Assembly (NCBI GenBank): GCA_017559555.1
Contig: JAFYRH010000375.1
Location: 1-5,331, forward strand
DNA length: 5,331 nucleotides
Direction of reading: 5' to 3'
Origin: Clostridia bacterium
GTDB taxonomy: Bacteria; Bacillota; Clostridia; Oscillospirales; CAG-272
A program made the position numbers and the translations under genes. The notes below the pieces were generated by a model. The model did not search any database. It was given only the letters and a program-made list of their open reading frames with translations, and was not told the origin of the DNA. Below are positions 1-4,680 of this stretch, piece after piece; the first letter of the stretch is position 1; every line of letters begins with the position of its first letter.

Positions 1-17
1 GGTGTCCTTTGGTTGTT

Positions 18-1571
18 TTAATTTGCTTTGGGAACGTAAATGCGGAAGCCGATGCAGTCATTAACACTCGGGTTGCCGCCACCGACTTTGGAAATGTTAA
101 AGCCGATATAGGAGTATTCTTCGTAAAGAGACGCATCAACAATCATACCCTCGGTGCTGTTGCCGCGACGTGTCAATGCGTTTGCAACGCCCAAGGTTTG
201 CCAACCCTCAAGACGGTATTGGTAACCCGTTAAAACGTTGATTACGGAACCGATGGGCAGGGTTGCTTGCGTGAAGAGCTTGGTTGCAATAAATCCGGGG
301 CTGTTGCCTGCGTTGGCAACCAAATTCGAGGTGGTACTAGAGGTCGAGTTGTAGTAAGCACCAACTACCATGCCAAGGTCGAGGACGTCATAATCGTCGG
401 GGTTGAGACCAAGACTTTCCAAATATGCTCTGTCGGTGTCATTCATTTTACTCAGGTCGAAGTCGCGCTCGGTAAAGGTAGAGGGCGTTACCTCGAAGGG
501 AGTTTCGATTGCGTTGTTGACGGCTTCTTTAATGGCGTCGAGGTGTTGTGCTACGGAGGGGTATTTTGCAGGAACCACGGTCAGGTCGGTCAAGTCCGCG
601 CCAAACAGTTGCTTGTACCAAACGAGAGCGGCGGTGTATCTACCAATATCATAGGAGAGGTGATAGGTATCGCGTGTGAGGGTGTCACCAAGGTAAGATG
701 TACGCAGGTTTTGAATCGCTGTTCCGCTGGGGAGGTAGCCTTCAATATTCCAGTTGCCAACAACTAAAGTTTGAACGGTGTCAACAATGGCGTTGTACAT
801 GGTCATTTGGTCTTTGTTGTATTTTGGAAAGTCTGCGTGGCCGGAGTTGCCTTGATATGCCCAGGTAATGTGGAAGAAGATTTTCACAAAAGGATCTACG
901 GTTTCTCTTACATAATCGATGATGTATTGCATACTGCCGTAGGATTCGGGAATGCCGCTATATCCACTTACTTGTTGAATGGTAACAACGTCCCAATCGG
1001 TGTAGGTAAGACCGTATTGAATGCTTTCTGTTACGGTTGTCCAACCGCTACCGGTGTTGAGGCGGAAGGAATAAGCCTTTGCACCGCTGTCGATGCGCGC
1101 CTTGTGACCGTCCAATGAGCAACCGCCAATATAGAGGTTGCCAAGAATGAAATCGGTGTAGCCTTCGGCAACAAGAATTTCGGCAAGGTGTTCCATAGCG
1201 TCATCACTAAAGCTGTTGCCAATTGCCAAAATTTTGCGAGGTTGGAAGATGGGCTCGACAGGAGCGGTCTCCTCGGGAGTAGTAGTCTCCTCGGGAGTAG
1301 TAGTTTCCTCGGGAGTGGTGGTCTCCTCGGGAGTGGTGGTCTCTTCGGGAGTGGTGGTCTCCTCGGGAGTAGTGGTCTCCTCGGGGGTAGTAATCTCCTC
1401 GGGGGTAGTTACTTCCGGGGTGGTAACTTCGGGGGTAGTAATCTCCTCGGGAGTGGTTTCCTCGAGAGACGTTTCTTCGGTTGTTAGATTAATGTTGAGG
1501 TTGACGTTGCAAGATGTAAACAACATCATTGCCGTAAGCAAAAGCGCGATCAGGGAATAAAATTTCTTCAT
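18..1571 (-). CDS. Surface lipoprotein: TPE-repeat stalk plus DUF4886 SGNH-hydrolase-like domain
   Basis: The product has 517 aa. Residues 1-20 form a lipoprotein signal (MKK, hydrophobic core, then FTSC), so Cys21 is the likely lipidated residue and the protein should be anchored outside the membrane. Residues 30-102 are a Thr/Pro/Glu stalk built mostly of PEETTT hexamers. Residues 112-325 resemble DUF4886, an SGNH-hydrolase-fold family. Block I is AIGNSFS with candidate nucleophile Ser120, a block II-like glycine lies in IGGCS (148-152), and the block V pair is Asp301-x-x-His304 in DTYHLS. The Asp of a classical GDS is Asn here. Residues 360-517 form a further domain with GYQYRLEGW (449-457) and a closing FRIYVP. 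By family this is probably an esterase or carbohydrate-deacylating enzyme, but the substrate is unknown. The start at 1571 is chosen over an in-frame ATG at 1667 because it has AAGGAG six nt upstream, begins the signal peptide exactly, and the earlier ATG lies upstream of the promoter. Confidence 0.9.
   Translation of the reverse strand: MKKFYSLIALLLTAMMLFTSCNVNLNINLTTEETSLEETTPEEITTPEVTTPEVTTPEEITTPEETTTPEETTTPEETTTPEETTTPEETTTPEETTTPEETAPVEPIFQPRKILAIGNSFSDDAMEHLAEILVAEGYTDFILGNLYIGGCSLDGHKARIDSGAKAYSFRLNTGSGWTTVTESIQYGLTYTDWDVVTIQQVSGYSGIPESYGSMQYIIDYVRETVDPFVKIFFHITWAYQGNSGHADFPKYNKDQMTMYNAIVDTVQTLVVGNWNIEGYLPSGTAIQNLRTSYLGDTLTRDTYHLSYDIGRYTAALVWYKQLFGADLTDLTVVPAKYPSVAQHLDAIKEAVNNAIETPFEVTPSTFTERDFDLSKMNDTDRAYLESLGLNPDDYDVLDLGMVVGAYYNSTSSTTSNLVANAGNSPGFIATKLFTQATLPIGSVINVLTGYQYRLEGWQTLGVANALTRRGNSTEGMIVDASLYEEYSYIGFNISKVGGGNPSVNDCIGFRIYVPKAN
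1266..1463 (-). repeat. 18-bp tandem repeats encoding PEETTT stalk
   Basis: Seven units spaced exactly 18 bp apart (the Pro-Glu-Glu codons start on the plus strand at 1269, 1287, 1305, 1323, 1341, 1359 and 1377) each encode PEETTT. They are followed towards 1463 by diverged units encoding PEEITT and PEVTT, two of them shortened to 15 bp. Differences between the central units are almost all synonymous (GTA/GTG and CTC/TTC on the plus strand). The array stays in frame and encodes a flexible, acidic, Thr-rich spacer between the lipid anchor and the enzymatic domain. Such an array can change length by slippage or recombination in whole codons; that last point is inference. Confidence 0.93.
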
Positions 1572-1577
1572 AAAAAT

Positions 1578-1582
1578 CTCCT
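1578..1582 (-). promoter_or_regulatory. Ribosome binding site of the lipoprotein gene
   Basis: AGGAG (within AAGGAGA) lies six nt before the ATG at 1571. It fixes the translation start at the MKK signal peptide. Confidence 0.85.
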
Positions 1583-1611
1583 TATTCCATTTTAAAAAAA
1601 TCGTTATATAT

Positions 1612-1640
1612 ATTGTATCACAAAAAAGAGGAGTTGTCAA
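1612..1640 (-). promoter_or_regulatory. Sigma-A promoter for the lipoprotein gene
   Basis: Read on the minus strand, TTGACA (1640-1635) is followed by exactly 17 nt and TACAAT (1617-1612). The TG at 1620-1619 makes an extended -10 (TGA-TACAAT). Transcription should begin near 1605, giving a leader of about 33 nt. The U-tract of the preceding operon's terminator ends immediately before the -35. Confidence 0.87.
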
Positions 1641-1677
1641 GAAAAAGGGCAGAGAATGCAAAAACACACTCTCTGCC
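1641..1677 (-). terminator. Intrinsic terminator of the acyltransferase-GtrA operon
   Basis: An 8-bp stem pairs GGCAGAGA (1648-1655) with TCTCTGCC (1670-1677) around a 14-nt loop. On the minus strand it is followed by CTTTTTC (1647-1641). It begins 8 nt after the stop codon of the GtrA-family gene and directly abuts the -35 of the lipoprotein promoter, so it separates the two transcription units. Confidence 0.85.
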
Positions 1678-1685
1678 TATTTTGT

Positions 1686-2090
1686 TTATTTTTGAAGGGT
1701 ATCTTCTTGACCGCGGAATACCACGAATTTGCAAAACAAAAATTCAAGAACAAAGTTTGCTATCATGGTGACTGCCAAAATCAAAAAGTCGTATGCGCCT
1801 GCCTCTTCTGCAAGGGCGCCGAGCCATGTGGAAAGAGGCGTAAAGACTGCATAAAAGCCCAACACCTTTGCCATAGCTACGGGAACGTTTGCTGCCGATT
1901 GAAAGGTGAATCTGCGGTTGAGTGTGAAGTTCCATACGATGGAAAGTAAAAGGGAAGTCAGGTAAGGAATCCAATAGGTCTTGATGAAAATTTCGAGCAG
2001 GGCAAAGGAGCCAACCTGAATAAGACCTGCGGAAATAGAGAACAGTGTGAATTTGACGACCTGCCAAAGTTGCTTTTTCTTATCCTTCAT
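1686..2090 (-). CDS. GtrA-family small membrane protein
   Basis: This is a 134-aa integral membrane protein with four predicted hydrophobic segments (roughly residues 11-35, 42-57, 72-93 and 100-124). The GtrA signature appears after helix 2 as NFTLNRRFTF (54-63) and is echoed after helix 4 as ANFVLEFLF...FVVF (111-125), the usual two-fold pattern. Family members such as the Shigella phage GtrA and teichoic or arabinogalactan pathway proteins are thought to help move lipid-linked sugars across the cytoplasmic membrane. No glycosyltransferase is visible here, so the substrate cannot be named. The start at 2090 is preferred over an in-frame ATG at 2150 because GAGGAG sits six nt upstream and the residues encoded by 2150-2091 are hydrophilic, unlike the family, and overlap the upstream gene. 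It is the second gene of an operon with the acyltransferase. An intrinsic terminator follows directly. Confidence 0.9.
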   Translation of the reverse strand: MKDKKKQLWQVVKFTLFSISAGLIQVGSFALLEIFIKTYWIPYLTSLLLSIVWNFTLNRRFTFQSAANVPVAMAKVLGFYAVFTPLSTWLGALAEEAGAYDFLILAVTMIANFVLEFLFCKFVVFRGQEDTLQK

Positions 2091-2096
2091 AGTCGT

Positions 2097-2102
2097 CTCC
2101 TC
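2097..2102 (-). promoter_or_regulatory. Ribosome binding site of the GtrA-family gene, overlapping the upstream stop
   Basis: GAGGAG at 2102-2097 overlaps the TGA stop (2103-2101) of the acyltransferase gene and stands six nt before the ATG at 2090. The arrangement suggests translational coupling within one mRNA. Confidence 0.83.
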
Positions 2103-3225
2103 AAATTGCTTTTGTATAGCAACGGCGGCGCTTGTGTTGTTCCTTATCAAAGTATCTCCACAAGCCGTGCACGGCTTTGTTGGTTTCCAGCATAGGACCT
2201 GTTTCGCAATATGCTACCTTTTTTTCAATGCATTTACGAACAAGCGTATCAATCAAAATGGCAGGAACACCAAACATTTGGTGCTTGGGGTCAACCGCAA
2301 CAAAGTACATTTCAAGTGTATCGTTGGGGAGCTTGAGTGCCTTGAGCATATGTACGATACCGAACGGCAACAGTTTGCCGTCCGCCTTTTTGAATGCCTT
2401 TGCAAGCGAGGGAACCATAACGCCAAACGCCACAATGTGACCGTCCTTATCCTTAACCGAGCAGATGTAATCCATATCGACCAAGGGGATGTAGTTGTCG
2501 ATCATTTGCTTGATGACCTCGTCGGTGAGCGGAACCGTGCCAAAGAGAATGGCTTCTGCCTCGTCTACGACCTTGAATGCTTCAAAGGCATCATTATACA
2601 ACACTTTTCTGTCGGTGTAGGTTACGGCGGTGTATTTGCCGCTTTCCAAAAGACGTTTGGAAAGCTTTTCAATGCGCGGGTTTACCTCGGTGGGGCAGGA
2701 GATCTTATATTCGATCCAGTCTACCGATTTGGTCAGCCCCAAACGCTCCATGTGCTCCATATAGTAGGGGTGGTTATAAAAGGTGACCGACATATTGAGC
2801 TGGTCAAAGCCTTCAATCAGCATGCCCTGATGGTCGGTGTCGTTAAAGCCCATGGGGCCCATGATCTCGCCAAATCCGCGCTCACGTCCCCACGCTACAA
2901 CCGCATCGAGAAGAGCTTTGGAAACCTCGTAATCGTCGATGAAATCGAATCTTGTATAACGAATGGCATTCTGCTTCCATTTTTCGTTATACGCGTGGTT
3001 GATCAGTCCCGCAATTCTGCCAACAATCTCGCCGTTTTTGTATGCCAAAAACAGACGTGTTTCGCAAAATGCGTAGGAGGGATTTTTGTCTTTTGTAAAA
3101 GTGTCTATTTCGTCGTTTCTCAAAAAAGGAACAAAAAATTCATTGTTGCGGTACAGCTTGTTGGGGAACTCGACCCAACGTACCAAATCCTTTTTCGTCT
3201 GCACTTCCCGAATGGTAATACTCAT
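2101..3225 (-). CDS. GNAT-fold acyltransferase, BcerS/YghO-like
   Basis: This 374-aa cytoplasmic protein resembles the large acyl-CoA N-acyltransferase-fold family that includes E. coli YghO and the BcerS-like proteins. Visible family motifs are an N-terminal NNEFFVPFL (27-35) followed by an acidic stretch, FLAYKNGEIVGRIAGLIN (59-76, first beta strands), GFGEIMGPMGFNDTDHQGML (117-136), FYNHPYYMEHMERLGL (149-164), and a second GNAT-like half with YFVAVDPKHQMFGV (307-320) and a C-terminal ETGPMLETN...LWRYF...KRRRCY (341-370). The members' acceptor substrates are not established, so only the fold can be claimed. The start at 3225 has AGGAG six nt upstream and gives the family-like N-terminus. 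An in-frame ATG at 3246 lacks such a site, and one at 3435 lies upstream of the promoter. It is the first gene of an operon with the GtrA-family gene, 10 nt apart. Confidence 0.88.
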   Translation of the reverse strand: MSITIREVQTKKDLVRWVEFPNKLYRNNEFFVPFLRNDEIDTFTKDKNPSYAFCETRLFLAYKNGEIVGRIAGLINHAYNEKWKQNAIRYTRFDFIDDYEVSKALLDAVVAWGRERGFGEIMGPMGFNDTDHQGMLIEGFDQLNMSVTFYNHPYYMEHMERLGLTKSVDWIEYKISCPTEVNPRIEKLSKRLLESGKYTAVTYTDRKVLYNDAFEAFKVVDEAEAILFGTVPLTDEVIKQMIDNYIPLVDMDYICSVKDKDGHIVAFGVMVPSLAKAFKKADGKLLPFGIVHMLKALKLPNDTLEMYFVAVDPKHQMFGVPAILIDTLVRKCIEKKVAYCETGPMLETNKAVHGLWRYFDKEQHKRRRCYTKAI

Positions 3226-3231
3226 AAATTT

Positions 3232-3236
3232 CTCCT
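3232..3236 (-). promoter_or_regulatory. Ribosome binding site of the acyltransferase gene
   Basis: AGGAG on the minus strand, six nt before the ATG at 3225. It decides against the in-frame ATG at 3246, which has no purine-rich site in front. Confidence 0.83.
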
Positions 3237-3270
3237 GTTCTTTCATTAAGAGTGATTGGTGCGACGGCAT

Positions 3271-3299
3271 ATTATAGCACATTTTGTCGAAAAAGTCAA
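3271..3299 (-). promoter_or_regulatory. Sigma-A promoter of the acyltransferase-GtrA operon
   Basis: On the minus strand, TTGACT (3299-3294), a 17-nt spacer, then TATAAT (3276-3271), with TG at 3279-3278 forming an extended -10 (TGC-TATAAT). Transcription should start near 3264, leaving a leader of about 39 nt with no obvious structured element. It faces away from the riboswitch promoter, with about 66 bp between the two -35 boxes. Confidence 0.88.
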
Positions 3300-3365
3300 G
3301 AAAAATATATTTGGGTAAATGCGGGGAGGCTTTTAGAATGTTGCAAAAATGTTTTTCGATATATC

Positions 3366-3394
3366 TTGACAAATTTCGATATCTATGGTATAAT
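3366..3394 (+). promoter_or_regulatory. Consensus sigma-A promoter of the riboswitch-exchanger unit
   Basis: TTGACA (3366-3371), a 17-nt spacer and TATAAT (3389-3394) match the consensus in every position, and TGG (3386-3388) adds an extended -10. Transcription should start around 3401, right at the 5' strand of aptamer helix P1, so the RNA begins with the riboswitch. A very strong promoter with control left to the leader RNA fits a riboswitch-regulated gene. Confidence 0.92.
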
Positions 3395-3400
3395 TTGCTC

Positions 3401-3486
3401 TGTGAGGGAGTAGTAAGCGCTCTTTGGCGTAACAAGTCAACATCCTGGCCGTTTGGTCTGGCTTGTTTTAAATTGCGAGACTCATG
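3401..3486 (+). promoter_or_regulatory. yybP-ykoY (Mn2+) riboswitch aptamer
   Basis: The leader carries the conserved blocks of the yybP-ykoY class in order: GGGAGTAG (3406-3413), GTCAACAT (3436-3443) and GCGAGA (3475-3480). Helices can be drawn as follows. P1 is 3401-3406 with 3481-3486 (TGTGAG/CTCATG, two G-U pairs). A short P2 is 3417-3420 with 3427-3430. A long arm pairs AACAAG (3431-3436) with CTTGTT (3462-3467) and is capped by GGCC/GGTC (3447-3450 with 3455-3458) around a GTTT loop. L1 and L3 are the loops that dock to form the Mn2+ site in known structures of this class. Members are usually ON switches in front of Mn2+ efflux or Mn2+-related genes (mntP, alx, ykoY/TerC, P-type ATPases, UPF0016). 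The gene behind this one is a CaCA exchanger. Confidence 0.93.
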
Positions 3487-3510
3487 TATGTTTGCAGCCT
3501 ACATGGAGTC
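3479..3510 (+). other. Anti-aptamer hairpin of the expression platform
   Basis: GACTCATGTA (3479-3488) can pair with TACATGGAGTC (3500-3510) in a 10-bp stem with one bulged G and an 11-nt loop. It uses the whole 3' strand of P1 (3481-3486) and the last two bases of the conserved GCGAGA, so it cannot coexist with the folded aptamer. The released 3' arm contains CATGG (3502-3506), which is complementary to CCATG in the 3' arm of the downstream terminator (3543-3547). This offers a route from ligand binding to antitermination; that coupling is inferred. Confidence 0.7.
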
Positions 3511-3527
3511 TTATTTGTTTGTTCGAC

Positions 3528-3566
3528 CCAAGTATGGTTGTGCCATGCTTGGATTTTTTATTTTTT
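3528..3566 (+). terminator. Riboswitch-controlled intrinsic terminator
   Basis: A 10-bp stem pairs CCAAGTATGG (3528-3537) with CCATGCTTGG (3543-3552), one G-U pair included, around TTGTG. It is followed by six T, one A and six T up to 3566. It stands between the aptamer and the exchanger's ribosome binding site (AGGAGG, 3567-3572), so it must be bypassed for the gene to be transcribed. Control is therefore by transcription attenuation rather than by hiding the ribosome binding site. Confidence 0.92.
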
Positions 3567-3577
3567 AGGAGGAAGAA

Positions 3578-4591
3578 ATGGAATTTTTCGGCTTTACCCT
3601 GTTTGGCTCTCTGCAAGGGGGCGGCTTGTTGGCAGTTGCCGCAGGTATTTTTATTGTAGGTCTCATCCTTACCATTAAGGGTGGCGACTGGTTTGTTGAT
3701 TCGGCATCTTGGTTTGCAGAAGCAACCGGCATTCCGAAGTTTGTAGTTGGTGCAACTGTTGTATCGTTTGCAACCACACTCCCCGAGCTTCTCGTATCTG
3801 TTAGAGCGGCAATGAACGGCTCTGCGCAGCTTGCAATCGGTAACGCTGTTGGATCTGTAACCGCTAACACAACCCTCATTATGGGTGTTTCCTTGGTTGC
3901 TATGGCAGGTCTTGTAAACAGAAAAGAATTCGCATTCAAGGGCGGTCTTTTCCTTGCATCTGTTGTAGGTCTTACCGTTCTTTCTCTCGGTGGATGGCTG
4001 CCTACTTGGTCTGCTTTCATTCTGTGGGCAATCTTCCTCACCTTTATGATCAGCAACGTAATGGAAGGCAAAAAGAACGCAACCATCGAAAAGAGCGAAT
4101 CCTTTGACAAAAAGGAAGTTCCCTCTAAAATTTTGTGGTTTGTTATCGGCACCGCATCCATCGTATTTGGTGCAGAGTTCCTTGTTTCCTCGGGTAAGAC
4201 CATCGCTTCCGGCATCGGCATCAGCGAAACCATCATCGGCTTCACCGTAATCGCGCTTGGAACCTCGCTCCCCGAGCTTGTTACCACCCTGACCGCTATC
4301 CGCAAGAAGGAAAGCTCTCTCTCTGTTGGTAACATCATTGGTGCAAACATCATCGATACCACACTCATTCTCCCCTTGTGCGCAGTTATCAACGGCAAGG
4401 CACTCCCGGTAGATAGAGTAAACCTCGTATTCGACTTCCCCGTATGCATTGCAGCTTGCGCAGTAGCAGTTGTACCCACCATCATTCAAGGCAAGTTCAA
4501 AAAGTGGCAAGGATTCGCACTCCTCGCAATTTACGCGTTCTACATGCTCTTCCTCGTGCTCAACGAGGTTGGCGTTGTGGCTCTTGGTTGA
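3578..4591 (+). CDS. CaCA-family cation exchanger, probable Mn2+ exporter
   Basis: This is a 337-aa membrane protein of the Ca2+/cation antiporter superfamily (YrbG/NCX_Mj type, about 300-325 aa) with roughly ten hydrophobic segments. A hydrophilic cytosolic loop (163-184) separates its two inverted halves. Alpha-repeat 1 (about 58-103) has TTLPE with Glu70, AIGNAVGS and Asn97. Alpha-repeat 2 (about 221-266) has GTSLPE with Glu233, GNIIGAN and Asp260. The Glu-to-Asn and Glu-to-Asp spacings are both 27, as for Glu54/Asn81 and Glu213/Asp240 of NCX_Mj. Both repeats continue with Thr-Thr-Leu-Ile (98-101, 261-264), where typical members have hydrophobic residues such as ILLI. Known family members exchange Ca2+ for Na+ or H+. 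The Mn2+ riboswitch in front suggests Mn2+ efflux here (inference). AGGAGG lies five nt before the ATG. It is the only gene of its unit. Confidence 0.93.
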   Translation: MEFFGFTLFGSLQGGGLLAVAAGIFIVGLILTIKGGDWFVDSASWFAEATGIPKFVVGATVVSFATTLPELLVSVRAAMNGSAQLAIGNAVGSVTANTTLIMGVSLVAMAGLVNRKEFAFKGGLFLASVVGLTVLSLGGWLPTWSAFILWAIFLTFMISNVMEGKKNATIEKSESFDKKEVPSKILWFVIGTASIVFGAEFLVSSGKTIASGIGISETIIGFTVIALGTSLPELVTTLTAIRKKESSLSVGNIIGANIIDTTLILPLCAVINGKALPVDRVNLVFDFPVCIAACAVAVVPTIIQGKFKKWQGFALLAIYAFYMLFLVLNEVGVVALG

Positions 4592-4625
4592 TAGGGAAGA
4601 ATAGAAATAGAATTGTGAAAATGAT

Positions 4626-4653
4626 AAAAGGCTCACCAAACGGTGGGCCTTTT
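4626..4653 (+). terminator. Terminator hairpin after the exchanger gene
   Basis: A 12-bp stem pairs AAAAGGCTCACC (4626-4637) with GGTGGGCCTTTT (4642-4653), one G-U pair, around AAAC. The stem carries A and T runs at its ends, so it can act in both directions. It is placed between two converging genes and probably also ends the minus-strand gene whose stop is at 4681. Confidence 0.85.
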
Positions 4654-4680
4654 GTCGTTATGTTTGTTCGATAGTGAGTG

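Noticed and set aside
1..17. Possible terminator after the lipoprotein gene
   Set aside because: Only 17 bases follow the stop codon in the window and no stem can be formed from them.
1266..1463. The short repeats as a possible CRISPR array
   Set aside because: Units are 18 bp, contiguous, without unique spacers, and in frame with the coding sequence.
1188..1560. Plus-strand frames of Gly/Ser/Val repeats opposite the lipoprotein stalk
   Set aside because: They are the complement of the PEETTT tandem array, not an independent repeat protein.
2047..3249. Plus-strand open frame of 400 codons opposite the acyltransferase and GtrA-family genes
   Set aside because: It is the antisense shadow of two well-supported genes, crosses their junction, and has no promoter or recognisable protein motif.
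3341..3358. AAAAATGTTTTT near-palindrome as a terminator or hairpin
   Set aside because: It has only A-T pairs and a two-base loop, and is followed by no transcript end that needs it.
3226..3435. Longer N-terminus for the acyltransferase, starting at 3435 or 3246
   Set aside because: The 3435 start is upstream of the mapped promoter elements, and neither site has a ribosome binding site comparable to AGGAG before 3225.
3484..3678. Short open frame inside the riboswitch leader that could be a leader peptide
   Set aside because: Its ATG lies in the P1 3' strand and anti-aptamer hairpin with no Shine-Dalgarno, and it runs out of frame into the exchanger gene; aptamer and terminator explain the region.
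3482..4639. Long minus-strand open frame (385 codons) antisense to the exchanger, and a second one at 3565-4485
   Set aside because: They mirror the exchanger codons, give Cys/Asn-rich or low-complexity products without family features, lack a ribosome binding site, and run across the riboswitch and terminators.
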